Part shown: positions 33,385 through 43,764 of the stretch, piece after piece
Layout of the letters: every line of letters starts with the position of its first letter
Numbering within the stretch: the stretch's first letter is position 1
DNA from: Lepidostoma basale
Lineage: Eukaryota > Arthropoda > Insecta > Trichoptera > Lepidostomatidae
Direction: 5' to 3'
DNA length: 64,000 nucleotides
Assembly: GCA_022606425.2 (NCBI GenBank)
Contig: JAHDVF020000172.1
Span: 744,001 to 808,000, forward strand
The notes under the pieces: generated by a model
Told to the model about the DNA's origin: nothing
Databases searched by the model: none
What the model saw: the letters and a program-made list of their open reading frames with translations, nothing else
Program-made: the position numbers and the translations under genes

Positions 33385-33416
33385 CTGATGAAACTTGGGT
33401 CCAAGCGAAACTAGTT
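33385..33416 (+). ncRNA. hammerhead-like motif, HHR-E
   Basis: CTGATGA (33385-33391), AA, CTTGGGTCCAAG, C, GAAAC, TAGTT. It mirrors 33281-33312, except that the first stem II pair is A-C instead of G-C. Confidence 0.6.
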
Positions 33417-33562
33417 GGCATCAATATAATAACCCTACTGTGGTTAAATACAAAGTTGTTTTATTTATATAATTAATTAATAAATTTTTTTTAACCTGTA
33501 CTTCTTTGGTAACATTGAAAATGTGTTAATTTTTTAAGTAAATTTATTAATAAAAATACATA

Positions 33563-33732
33563 AAGTGTCTCTAGGAACAGGGATGATATTGATTGGGAAA
33601 TATATTTCATTTGTCTAATTAAAGGTTAACAAGATTACTGTTTAAAACAGGGAAGTGTCTCCAGGAATAGGGATGATATTGATTGGGAAATATATTACAT
33701 TTGTCTAATTAAAGGTTAACAAGATTACTGTT
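33563..33732 (+). repeat. tandem duplication, 90-bp unit
   Basis: AAGTGTCTCTAGGAACAGGG at 33563 recurs as AAGTGTCTCCAGGAATAGGG at 33653. The following sequence (GATGATATTGATTGGGAAAT, GGTTAACAAGATTACTGTT) is nearly identical in both. A simple local duplication. Confidence 0.85.
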
Positions 33733-33989
33733 AATCTTTTATTGTTTCAGGATCCAATATACCATTTTCAGGTTAATAATATACTGATGTATTTCAATAT
33801 CTGAAACACGAAGTTACACTCATAACTCAATGGTTTTAATATTAAATTGTGTTAAATAAGAATGTATTTAAAATGTGTAATATTTTGTATAAAAGGCAAA
33901 AAACAGTATTATTATGGCGAAGTAATGAATGTTACTGCACAAAAATATTTTGTCGTAATTAATATTATGTAGGATGAAATTCGAATAAA

Positions 33990-34365
33990 TGTTGTAGAAA
34001 TTACGTCTCGTAGACAAATTTATGGAAAATCTGTGTATAATAGTGTCGAATTAAAATATAAGAAGTGAATGCGGTGGGAATGAAAGTATTATGAAATAAT
34101 TAGTTAAGATGGAATGGTAAAAAAGTATATGTTTACGACTAAAATGGATCTAGAAATAGAAGGTGACCGAGGAAAACGAAATAAATAGAATAAATAAAAT
34201 AAATCACATATTGAATGTCGGCGGAAAGGAATCGGAGAAATCGTTGTGCGTGCATGATACGATGTATGAATGTTACTGATGCGATAGAAGTATTATATAT
34301 CAGGAATGTAAAGTGTGGTATTTTTTTCTTTCTGCCTTTCCCTTCAGGATGACGATGTGATGGTT
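33990..34365 (+). pseudogene. LINE-beta fragment, tail split by LINE-delta
   Basis: RNYVS-type remnants, AAGAAGTGAATGCGGTGGG, GACCGAGGAAAACG, TTGAATGTCGGCGG, GTGCATGATACGATGTATG, and TTCAGGATGACGATGTGATG. The (TTAG) tail resumes at 36111-36127 (TGGTTAGTCAGTTAGTT) on the other side of the inserted LINE-delta. Confidence 0.7.
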
Positions 34366-36110
34366 CTTCTTCTTCTTGTGCCGTGTCAGGTCCCCCCGAC
34401 GTTGGCGATCACTCCGGCGAAAACCTCCCTGTCCTGCGCTGCCCGAAACAGGTCATCCACCGTCCTCATTCCGGTCCACTCTCTAATGTTGCGCAGCCAG
34501 GACATCTGTTTTCTGCCAACTCCCCGTCTTCCCTCTATCTTGCCCTCCAATATAAGTCGGAGGAGGCGGTACTTTTCTCCACGCAGCACGTGACCCAAAT
34601 ATGAGACCTTTTTCACTTTGACATTCGACAACAGCTCTCTCTTGGCTCCGGCTCTCCTAAGTACTTCGACGTTACTGACCTTTTCGGTCCAAGGTATACG
34701 AAGCATTGATGTATCCACATTTCGAATGCTTCTAACCGATTCATTACGTTCACTTTTAGAGTCCATGTTTCACTTCCGTATAATAGAGCTGACCATATGT
34801 AAGCTTTTATCATTCTTTGTCGAAGTTTAAGATTTAAATTATCGTCACAGAAGAAGGGTCTCATCTTATTAAATGCAGCACGTGCAACTTCTATTCTACA
34901 TTTCACTTCTGTATCTGGGTCGAGTGTTTTAGTAATGATACTGCCGAGGTATTTAAACTGGTCAACCATTTCGATATTTACTCCTTTTAGTCGCAAAGAT
35001 GATCCAGAATAATCAAGTCTTCCAAACGACATCCACTTGGTCTTAGCGACATTTATTGTCAGACCCAATTCTTCTCCAGCCGTGTCAATCTTATTTAGGA
35101 GCTCTTGGAGATCAGGTATACTTTCAGCCAATATGACTGTATCGTCAGCATATCTGATATTATTTATAACGACTCCATTGATCTTCACTCCAAGGCTAGA
35201 GTTTTCTAGAGTTCTTTGGAAAACTTTATTGGAGTACAGATTAAACAATAGAGGTGACAGAATACAACCTTGTCGAACTCCTCTTTGTATAGCTATAGCC
35301 TCTGTATTTCCACTTCCATATCTGATCTTTGCCGTTTGACACCAGTAGAGGTTTCTTATGAAATTCAGGTCTTTGGAGTCAATGTTACAGTCTTTGAGCA
35401 TCTCCATGAGTGTCGTGTGCCTTACCCTGTCAAACGCTTTTTCATAATCGATGAAGCATGCAAACACCTCTTTGCGTTGATCTCGACACTTCTGTAGCAG
35501 GACATTGACTGCCAGTAGCGCTTCTCTGGTTCCGAATGCATTTCGGAATCCGAATTGTGTGTCATCTAGATCTTGCTCGCACTTGTTTCTTATTCGGGCA
35601 TGTATAATTTTAAGAAACAGTTTTAGTACATGACTCATTAGGCTAATCATGCGATAGTCATTACAATTCTTTGGGTGCTGCTTCTTAGGTAAGGTGACAA
35701 ATATCGATTTCAGCCATTCTTGGGGGATAATCCCTGTGTCAAATCTTATTAAATAGCCTCAGCAGGTAGTGAATATTTTCCTCATTAATCAATTTCAATA
35801 ATTCCGCAGGGATTTCGTCAGGACCACATGCTTTTCTGTTAGGAGAAGTTCTGATGGCATGTATAACTTCAGATCTGAGGATGGAGGGTCATTCTATTAT
35901 CTTTGAATAACTTTTCAATGTGATCTTCCCATGTCTTAAGGATTTCTTTTTCATCCAATATCAATTTATTGGAATCGTCCATCAGACATGTGGGTGTAGC
36001 CTTTCTTGTTGTCCCAGATATTTCCTTTACTTTTTTGTGAAGCCCGAATGCATTGTAAGCATGATTGAGACTTTCAAGTTCTTCACATTGACGCTTCATC
36101 CATTCCTCCA
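34366..36110 (-). pseudogene. LINE-delta RTE-like element with reverse transcriptase, ATGGTT target duplication
   Basis: Three minus-strand blocks. 36111-35869: EEWMKRQCEELESLNHAYNA to LKTWEDHIEKLFKD. 35650-34613: RT with FGFRNAFGTREALLA, CFIDYEKAFDRVRH, GVRQGCILSPLLFNLYS, YADDTVILA, FKYLGSIIT, MIKAYIWSALLYGSETWTL. 34766-34386: IPWTEKVSNVEVLRRAG, SYLGHVLRGEKYRLLRLILE, GKIEGRRGVGRKQMSWLRNI. AAG-type tail at 34366-34378. The endonuclease is missing and there are at least two frameshifts. ATGGTT lies on both sides (34360-34365 and 36110-36115). Confidence 0.88.
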
Positions 36111-36152
36111 TGGTTAGTCAGTTAGTTAAAAGTATTATTTTTAAATATATAT

Positions 36153-36345
36153 TTTTTTCTTGTATACAACAGGTCGTTTGAACCCAATTACTATATACAA
36201 TTTATTTTAGCTATTATATCGATTCTCATAACATGTGATAGGTAGCCAATCTATCGGTATTTTTATTTTTACGTGAATTCTACACCAGACCAATGACAGT
36301 GTGACAATCACACTGCCATTGCCGGGAATCGAACCCAGGTTGTAG
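36153..36345 (-). mobile_element. tRNA-derived SINE, head truncated
   Basis: Minus strand: B box GTTCGATTCCC, GCAATGGCAGTGTGATTGTC, CACGTAAAAATAAAA, and tail GTAATTGGGTTCAAACGACC, then GTTGTATACAAG. The first part of the head is lost. Confidence 0.75.
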
Positions 36346-36954
36346 TATCATATTTCATAGAGGGTCACTGAGGAGTTATCAGAATTTTGAATTTCCTGGC
36401 TCCGCAACGTAATTGACTTGACTTGCCTGAGGAGCTGTTTCGAGCTGTGAGAAATAGAAAAGCGCACTCAAGTGATATTAAGCTTCAGGGGGACATAACA
36501 CGACACTAGGAGAAAATAATATATTTTATATTTTAATTTACATTAAATGCTAAATAAATCACTACTACGGTACATCACCTTGAGGTTTATTCGGTGTAAG
36601 CGTATTTTAAATCACGCTTAGTAAATACTCCGTGTGCGACAAGCGGTGGTCTGGGAGCTGCTGATATGGAAGGAGAATTATAAACCTACCCTGATATGCT
36701 ACCCTAAGGACGCATGTCTCACTGAATACAATTGCTCCTGCCACATACAAATATCCGGTGGGACGATTGTACCAACACTATGCATTCAGAGGCGCCGCAC
36801 ACTGAAACTAATGGAGCCAATCAGTGAACAAAAATTAAAACTGTATTATAATCAATAACGAAAAATCATTTTTGTTAATAAAAATGTATGTGTATACTTT
36901 TATAATATAAGAATATTGAACGGAAGTATACAACATGATTTCCAATTTTTAAAC
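36346..36954. other. unassigned sequence
   Basis: CTGAGGAGCTGTTTCGAGCTG at 36428 faintly recalls a hammerhead core. A 74-codon frame at 36634-36855 has no relative I recognise. Confidence 0.35.
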
Positions 36955-37075
36955 TTTCGTATAAAGCACTTAATTTGTGGTGTGACATTATTAAATAAAA
37001 TAATAATACACTTTTAGTATTTCTTTTTTAACCACTTTATATGGTAACACCAACTGGTTACGCTCTCGCCCTAAC
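36955..37075 (-). repeat. HHR-E-like repeat, degraded
   Basis: Minus strand: AGGGCGAGAGCGTAACCAG, TTGGTGTTACC, AGTGGTTAAAAAAG and CACAAATTAAGTGC. It shares the order seen in the HHR-E right arm and at 58880-58975. The core is lost. Confidence 0.45.
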
Positions 37076-37384
37076 TAATTGAATTTTGTTTTATAAATTA
37101 AATTTAATAATAACAATTTTATGTGTTCCCTTATGAATTAAAAAAAATGAGTGCGTAGAGAAATAACACAATACAATATTTCTTCTATAGAATGTTTATT
37201 TATTTATTTAGCAATACAAACAAATAATAAATTTATTGTAATTCACATGTGTAAAAAACTCATTATGGGACGAAAAGGATAAGTTACATATAAACAAATA
37301 TTCCGAATATATAATAGTATAAATATAGACTTAAAACTAATATATCTAATAACATTTACATAAAATTATTTGATCATTTTATTG
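37076..37384. other. AT-rich sequence, no feature recognised
   Basis: Nothing recognised. Confidence 0.45.
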
Positions 37385-37612
37385 CAAAATAGAGGATATC
37401 GTCCGTTGGAGTAGATCAAGAAGAAGATACTGGAGGGACTATGTAGCCCGAATGGATAGTGACTTGCATATACAGCTGCTTATGAAATACCATTCGGACA
37501 CCGCCTACCTGGAAGACCTAAGAGATGGAGGGACAGCTGGACTTTATCATCCCACGAGATATGAGTTCTGTGTCACATCATCAAGTCCTTAAAAAAAATA
37601 AGAAGAAGATCA
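37385..37612 (+). pseudogene. LINE-gamma C-terminal fragment
   Basis: KIEDIVRWSRSRRRYWRDYV, ARMDSDLH, then in another frame GHRLPGRPKRWRDSW-like residues. Tail AATAAGAAGAAG near 37605. Confidence 0.75.
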
Positions 37613-38579
37613 TCTTATAAAAATAAACTATAGCTTTTGAAAGACATGAAAATTCACTTATAAGATGAATCAAGTATTATGTTGTTATGTTGCCTTTTTA
37701 ATGTGTAATAGAACATATTTTTTTCATAGTATAAATCAAACTAATAAATGGTTTTTGATGACCTGGCATTTGTAAGACCATTTTCCACTTTGTTTTATAC
37801 TTCAATGAAATTAGTTCTCATTTTATAAATATGTGTATTTTATATCCTTTATTTTTTATATTTATGTTAATAATTTATTTTAGTATCCTCTGAAGATAAA
37901 ACTTGGATTTTGAATGTTCTCAATTATATTTATTTAAAAAAAAAATTTTTTTATTAAATTTAATTATCGATTGAGTATCGTGTTAAATTTATATTCTGCA
38001 ATTAACTCAAGAAGTTTCGTTTGACTGTGTTTATTGGGAACTATGAATATAATAATGTAAATTTAAAATGTAATTGAAAATAAGTCATTATTTTCGATTA
38101 AGTTTTCACTAAAAGACACACCGTGCGCTTTATGAAGTGATGTGCTCTAGGTTGTAGTCCTGGTTAAATACGTCAACATGCTGGCAAGCCTACTGACAAT
38201 TTCCTATTAGCTAGTTGCACGCAACGGTAAACTCTACTCTATTCTGAGCTATTGAAAGCCCTCTAGCAAATAGTTAGAAATTGTAATTAACCAATATAGC
38301 ATAAATTACATGAATAAAGCTCTATTACAACTAAATGTCAATTTAATGAAAATATTGAACAAATTTTGCATGTTAATAATAGAAATATAACTTTGAACTA
38401 TCTCGATATTTTAGAAATTAAAAAGCAATTATATTCAAAGAAAATATTATAAATAATAGTCAAGTCTAATCTTTGATTTATTTTTCTGTTGTAAGTTAAT
38501 ACCTGAACCCCAATTAGAACTTAAATATTTTATTTAAAATTTAAAATTTATTTATAATATTTGGTATACCAAAAATATA
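37613..38579. other. AT-rich sequence, no feature recognised
   Basis: The part 38110-38290 is more balanced in base composition and looks unique. No gene or RNA feature. Confidence 0.4.
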
Positions 38580-38790
38580 AACGTTCCGAAATAAATCATT
38601 ATAACATCTGTCAAAACTGATCATATTTGTAAATAAATTTATAACATTTATATTTATATAATATCCCAGATGAAGGGCTGGTTAGTCCGAAACACGTTTG
38701 ATATTTAATTTTTTTTAATAAATGTGAGTGTTGTATACAAAGTATATTAAAAAATACATTAAAAATCTACAACACAAAATTATGGCGAAC
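38580..38790 (+). repeat. HHR-F/C unit, left arm of a spaced inverted pair
   Basis: ACATCTGTCAAAACTGATCA, an AT-rich part, a motif at 38667-38699 (CAGATGA, AGGGCTGGTTAGTCC, GAAACACGTTT), then GATATTTAATTTTTTTTAAT, GTGTTGTATACAAAGTATAT, and CTACAACACAAAATTATGGC. The reverse arm is 39225-39440. Confidence 0.65.
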
Positions 38791-38810
38791 ATAGAAGAAA
38801 AATAATGAAA

Positions 38811-38895
38811 ATTAGCCTTAGGAAGGTAAAACATGTCATTCCCATAAAACATAATAAAACTTTTAGAAAACTGATGTTTTCATTCGTATTAATTA
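38811..38895 (+). repeat. HHR-B unit, core lost
   Basis: CCTTAGGAAGGTAAAACATG, TCATTCCCATAAAACATAAT, TTAGAAAACTGATGTTTTCA, ATTCGTATTAATTATTAAC. The stem II remnant and the ACATGTC part remain. Confidence 0.55.
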
Positions 38896-39195
38896 TTAAC
38901 AACGATATTGATGAGCTTGTGGAAGAGCAAAGTCAAGAGGAGGAGAAGGTACCAAAGAAACAATCTTCTGGCGCAATAAGAGAAATGCTGAAAGCATGGG
39001 AAATTGCTGCAACGTACATTGAGAGTGTCACCCTAATAAGGAGGTAGGTACGCGTTCTGCAAATTTATTCAATAACATAAGTGTCACATTTTCACCAAAT
39101 TTTGAAGCGTTGGCAAAAACAAGTCTCCGGAAGTCTCTCTAAAAAGCCGTCTCTCCACAGCTTTTTAGTAAAAAAAGAAATAATTATTTGTCATA
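38896..39195 (+). pseudogene. pogo/Tigger-type transposase C-terminal fragment
   Basis: DIDELVEEQSQEEEKVPKKQ then IREMLKAWEIAATYIE, followed after a frame break by residues like TRSANLFNN, and in another frame VSHFHQILKRWQKQV and LHSFLVKKE. This order (acidic stretch, MLK.W....YIE, ...LFN, SHF..ILKR..KQ.S...F) is characteristic of Tigger/CENP-B-like transposase C-termini. The DDE domain is absent. Confidence 0.7.
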
Positions 39196-39224
39196 AATTC
39201 ATAAATAAAAAACAGTTTGTTCTA

Positions 39225-39440
39225 TGTTGACCATACTCTGTGTTGTAGATGTTTTCTTTGTCTTTTTCTTTTTAATATACTTTGTATATACAACACTTAC
39301 TTAAATTTAAAAAAAAATCAGAGATGTTTCGGAAAACCGGTCCTTCCTCAGTGATATTATAAAGATACATATTTAAACAATTATAAAATTGTTAACAAAT
39401 ATGATCAGTTTTGACAGATGTTATAAAGATTTATTTTGGT
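39225..39440 (-). repeat. HHR-F unit, right arm of a spaced inverted pair
   Basis: Minus strand: ACATCTGTCAAAACTGATCA, TAATATCACTGAGGA, stem II region AGGACCGGTTTTCC, GAAACATCTC (motif 39321-39351), then AAGTGTTGTATATACAAAGT and CTACAACACAGAGTATGGTC. The core is intact, but stem III is no longer self-complementary. Confidence 0.65.
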
Positions 39441-40526
39441 TAAAACCATCGTGATTGATTAAAAATGTATTTTCGATTTCAGGCTGTTATGCTCCTTAAA
39501 AATTTAATGCTATAAGTATGTTATTTTATTTGAATAAACGTTAAAAATTGTAAAGCATATTTTTCGGCATGGAACGTATCATCGTATTTTATAATACATT
39601 AATTTTTGTGAGAAAAATTGTTTTGCTAAACGAGTGTTTCACATAGATTCTGGAACGAATTATTCTCATTACAATGTTTTCCACTGTAATGCGGAGTTTT
39701 ATATAATAAGAGAAACAATTAATACGGAATAATTTCATAAAATTATTCACTTTTGTATTAGCACAATACAAATATTATTTTTTTACAAAGGCATTAAATA
39801 TAATTTATAATAATCGAGTTTATACGTAGATACCTCTATATGCATATATAAGCGTCTGTTCATTATTGGCTTCGGTATACGATTATTATACTTGAGAGTT
39901 TATAATACTCCAAGAGTTTGAGATGTAATGGTGGAAAGTTTCCTATCAATTTGCATTTGCATCCCAGAAATCAGATTTCAAGAGTTGTGAAACTTATAGT
40001 ACCATTTTCATATTACAAGGAATATCTATTAAATTTGAATACAACATAAGATCGTTAACTTACTTTATATCTAGCACCTGTCATTACTTTGTGTGAAATT
40101 AATATCTGAGCAGCTTGTTATTAAAAATTTACTCTTATTTGTCTTAGAATATGAAAATGGGAAGCCTCTTATATCTACAGTTTCACATCTTTACTCGATA
40201 AATTCATGGATTCCATAAAAAAAATGATTTCATATGAATGCTTTGTTCTTCGTGGTTTCCGTTGTAACATTAAATTTGAATTGAATTTGAACCAAAAAAC
40301 GTATCTTTGTCATTTCGTCAACTTACATTCTATCAGAGTACATATAAAAATAGATACATTTTTCAAAATTTTAGATGTTAAATGTACAAAATACACAAAC
40401 CCAGGTAAATCCATGGATATTAATAATAATTACTTCTACGCATGATTTTTTTGTTTTTTATATTGTTATTACGTTTAATATTAAATATTTATTTATGCTT
40501 TAATGATATTTTTTATATAATTTTTA
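39441..40526. other. AT-rich sequence, no feature recognised
   Basis: Chance frames of 60-80 codons only. Confidence 0.4.
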
Positions 40527-40715
40527 CAATAAATACGAATAAAAACGTCTGTTTCCTAGAATATATGTTTCGCCTGTCTAATGCATTATCAAATGTCATT
40601 TGTTAATGCCTTAGATATAAAGTAAAACAGACGTTTTCGATCGTATTAATTATTTAATATGGAGTTTTACATTACTGTTGAAGAAACAATAAATAAAACT
40701 AACAATAATTAAGCT
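40527..40715. repeat. HHR-B inverted pair
   Basis: Minus arm with motif 40562-40592 (TTGATAATGCATTAGACAGG, CGAAACATAT) and plus arm from 40600 (TTGTTAATGCCTTAG), each running to AAACAGACGTTTT and CGTATTAATTATTTAATATG. The plus arm's stem II and GAAAC are deleted. Confidence 0.6.
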
Positions 40716-40720
40716 ATTAA

Positions 40721-41359
40721 CACAATTTCCACACAATTACTACTATTTATAATATTGCAATAAACAACGGTTATGATGAGAAACTTGTCGATAACCTTAT
40801 ACGTAGAAAAAATAAAAAACTAGTCATAAATGAAATCAGTAATAGCCTCACTATTAAAGAAATAGATGCAGGCAAAAAAACAAAATGGGCTAAATTAGCA
40901 TACATAGGTGATATAAATAACAAATTGAAACGCGTTTTAAAAGAAGAAAACTGCATTACAGCGTTCTATAATAATAAAACCTTAGGAAATCTAATCGTAA
41001 ACAATAAAGATAAAAAAGATAATATGCAAAATTCAGGCGCATACATACTTAACTGCAGTACGTGTCCTGCAAGTTACGTAGGCCAAACAGGAAGGGCCTT
41101 CAAAACTAGAATCGGGGAACATATACAAAGTTGGAGAAATAATAAAACGAACTCCAATTTTGCTAACCACCTTATTGAAAATAATCATACATTTAACCCA
41201 ACCGAAAACGCTAAAATCTTGCATAAATGCCCAAAAAGTCAAAAACTAGACAAATTAGAAATTCTAGAAATAAATAGGCTAAAATACAATACCCCTGACC
41301 AAGTAGTTCTTAATGACCAAATACTGTTTGTGCACTCCCCGTTGCTATACCCCATATAA
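40721..41359 (+). pseudogene. Penelope-like element C-terminus with GIY-YIG endonuclease domain
   Basis: The frame is open from 40721 (after a stop at 40718) to the stop at 41357-41359, 212 codons, without a usable start: this is the 3' part of a longer ORF. The endonuclease carries GAYILNCSTC (about residue 106), PASYVGQTGRAFKTRIGEH (about 117-134) and FANHLIENNHTF. The two cysteines before YVGQTGR and the R..EH are typical of Penelope-type GIY-YIG domains, which nick DNA for retrotransposition. The RT domain is missing (5' truncation), so it is not autonomous. The HHR-H terminal repeat follows 186 bp later. Confidence 0.9.
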
Positions 41360-41544
41360 AGAAATAAAAAATATTCCTGGAATCGATTACTGCCCAAAAT
41401 GTGTTTTTGATTGATTTCAGACCCTAGCAGCTATATGGATTGGGAAAACCGAATAAGGCGCGGCCAACCTTACGGACCAAGAACTATAACATATAATATT
41501 TAAATTCAGTAAAAATTTAAACAAAATTACCATTTTTTCAAAAA

Positions 41545-41830
41545 TTATATATGAATATGTAAGAGATAATAAAAATTAAAACCCATTGTATTAAACACGA
41601 ACCTCCAAGAATACCTGTAATACCAATAGTTAAATTCAGAAAAATTTTACATAAATATTTGAAGATTATTTTTGTATAGAATCATGTTTACCACCCCTGA
41701 TCTGTATGTATATAAAGGACTAAGTTTACAATAGTGTTACCAGTCTGTCGATGCCAGCGAGCCTGGCGAAACCGGTCGCTGTCTAAATAAAGACAAAAGT
41801 GGAAGTAGTTAAAAAACATCGTTTTATTTA
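41545..41830 (+). repeat. Penelope-type terminal repeat (HHR-H), 3' of the coding fragment
   Basis: Nearly identical to 20205-20500. It holds CGAACCTCCAAGAATACCTG, TATAAAGGACTAAGTTTACA, the motif at 41741-41781, TAAATAAAGACAAAAGTGG and GTTAAAAAACATCG. Its place after the GIY-YIG stop codon suggests it is the 3' UTR or pseudo-LTR of the same element. Confidence 0.75.
41741..41781 (+). ncRNA. hammerhead-like motif, HHR-H, next to Penelope ORF
   Basis: Stem I CAGT/GCTG, core CTGTCGA (41745-41751), stem II TGCCAGC/GCCTGGC with an extra base, GAAAC, CGGTC (ends 41777). ACCGGT is self-complementary. Position 6 is U instead of A, as in the 20411 copy, so both share an altered core. Confidence 0.65.
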
Positions 41831-41871
41831 ATTATTATTTATAATAAATTATTATTATTACTATTATTTTC

Positions 41872-42092
41872 GCTCTTTACACCATGACAGCATGAGCCAA
41901 ATCGATGATAAGGGTATTTATAACTATCATAGTGACATCATCTCGTGACATGTGATAGGTAGCTAATCTATCGCCATTTTATTGTCACGTGAATTCTACA
42001 CCAGACCAAAGATAGTGTGGCAATCACATTGCCCTCGCCGGGAATCGAACATGGAACCTTCAGGGTGGCAGTCAATGCACTTACGAAGGCGT
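41872..42092 (-). mobile_element. tRNA-derived SINE, alternative-tail subfamily
   Basis: Minus strand: head CGCCTTCGTAAGTGCATTG, B box GTTCGATTCCC, body with CACGTGACAATAAAATGG and CATGTCACGAGATG, and the tail CATCGATTTGGCTCATGCTG instead of the GGGTTCAAACG tail. It shares this tail with 44338-44585. Confidence 0.8.
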
Positions 42093-42857
42093 TAATTGCT
42101 TAATTTTGTGGTTTAACATATTTATGTTTGTATTTCGATAGATTTTGTAACCCTGACGAAATTGCGGCAGGGCAAAGTGTACTTCTAAGTACTTGTAAAA
42201 GATTTCACCTACGTTTTCCAGTCATCAAACCGCAATTTGATTAATAATTTGAAAAGTTAACCGCAAACTGCTCCAGCTGAGAGCTGTTCCTAGGATATTT
42301 AGTAACTTAATTATGCAGGTACGTTGGTTGCATCGCGTCTTAAAGTTCATCTTAATAAGGAAGCAAGTAGCTTGAGCTAAATTTGTTCCTGGCCTTTCGA
42401 GTAAAGAGTGCACGAACGTAGGCCGCCATAGTGGAGTGAGGCGTAGCTTACAATATTATGGCAACGTAGGTTCGTAGCGCTACATAGAATGACGTAGACT
42501 CCGGCGTAGACTATTCACCTCGTCGTATCTCACAGCTTATATTTACATGTAGACAGGCGCGACATGGTTATATCTTCTCTATTATAAAGCCAGCGTTCAG
42601 TAGATGCACAAGGCCTGAGGCTTGGAGGAAATTTGAGCCTTGGGAATTTATTTCATTAACATTACTTGAGAAACGTTTCAGTAATTTAAATGCCTTGTTC
42701 CAAAGTAAGCATTTTTGAAAATATACGAGTACAATGAGCTGCATATATTCACAAACCAACGAAGTTTTGTTACAGCTGCTTAAATATCGCTGGGGCTTAA
42801 TATGTTTTAGAGCTAAGAGTTTGTTACTAATTTATGATTTTTAGATCGTCAGTGTTT
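42093..42857. other. unique-looking sequence
   Basis: 42225-42560 has a balanced composition and several CpG-rich stretches (CGTAGCGCTACATAGAATG). No coding, RNA or repeat feature assigned. Confidence 0.35.
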
Positions 42858-43361
42858 TTTAACTAACTAAATAACTAACAAATTAACCATCACGCCGTCT
42901 CCCTGAAGGGGTAGGTAGAAAGGATGGACTGCCACACATTTCTTTCCTGACATATTTCTCTCGCTTCATCAACATTAATACATTGTGTCATGCACGCGCG
43001 TCGATTTCTCTGACTTCTCACATGGCCGACATTCAATATTTGATTTATTTGATCGTGCCACGTTTTCCTCGGTCTTCCTCTATTTCTGGTTCCATTTACA
43101 TCGTTAACATATAATTTGTTAACGATGCCAGTGGTTTTTAAATGGAAGTAAATAATGGAAATGGTAAAAGAAGGATGAAAGTAAAATAAATGCAGCAGAT
43201 ATGAGATCTATTTGACGAATGTATAGTAAATCCGTATAAGCTAGAATGCCAAATATAAGAAGTGAATGCATGAATTGTTATGAACAAAATAATGAAAGGA
43301 TCATTAAGATGGTTTGGACACATCGACATGGTGTGTGAAGACAAAATGGTGAAGAATTTTA
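42858..43361. pseudogene. LINE-beta copy with inverted 5' segment (twin-priming layout)
   Basis: 42858-43116 is minus-oriented: tail AACTAACTAAATAACTAAC, CCGTCTCCCTGAAGGGG, up to the codons for KLYVNDVNG. 43117-43361 is plus-oriented and ends in RWFGHIDMVCEDKMVKNF, which is the segment immediately upstream in the protein. The two halves together form one contiguous element broken by inversion of its 5' part. Confidence 0.8.
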
Positions 43362-43764
43362 TTCCTTACAAAAACAAACATGGATGATAAGCAAAAACTG
43401 AATATATATGTATCTCATACACGAATATACATTTTTTTCTTTCTGGTCTGATATCTTACTTACACAATATTGTGTACAAATCTTTGTTACGATATGTTTT
43501 TAGCTACTCAATATTTGTATTTTTTTTTCTTCAGAAATAAATCTTTTCTTGATATTAATAGCAACCTAGTTTCGTAAGAATGGCCTAAAAATAGTCTTAT
43601 CTTTCCAATTATCTTGCCATTGTGGAAGATTTGGCTAGGTTTGTGTCCTTCCGGGGACTTATAGTACATGTGGATACATTGTCCCTGATTAACTTTTCAT
43701 TTCGATAAATACCTTTTTTTTGGCCTATAAATAGTAAGTCTTTTCATTTGTAACTTTGGTTTAC
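43362..43764. other. AT-rich sequence, no feature recognised
   Basis: Nothing recognised. Confidence 0.45.

Larger units (their letters stand above)
33180..33480. repeat. HHR-E palindrome with internal core repeats
   Basis: The left arm (about 33233-33312, minus) and right arm (about 33385-33466, plus) are near-perfect inverted copies: CAAAGTTGTTTTAT, TTAAATACAAAG, AATAACCCT, GATGCCAACTAG, then the motif. Between them GTTATTATAC..CCCTGA is repeated four times (33313-33384), including a stray CTGATGA at 33346-33352. Confidence 0.8.

Noticed and set aside
34315..35497. Plus-strand open frames across 34.3-35.5 kb
   Set aside because: They are antisense shadows of the LINE-delta reverse transcriptase on the minus strand.
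40200..40445. 79-codon frame near 40206 as part of the Penelope ORF
   Set aside because: Different reading context, no Penelope residues, and a stop and an HHR-B pair separate it from the GIY-YIG frame.
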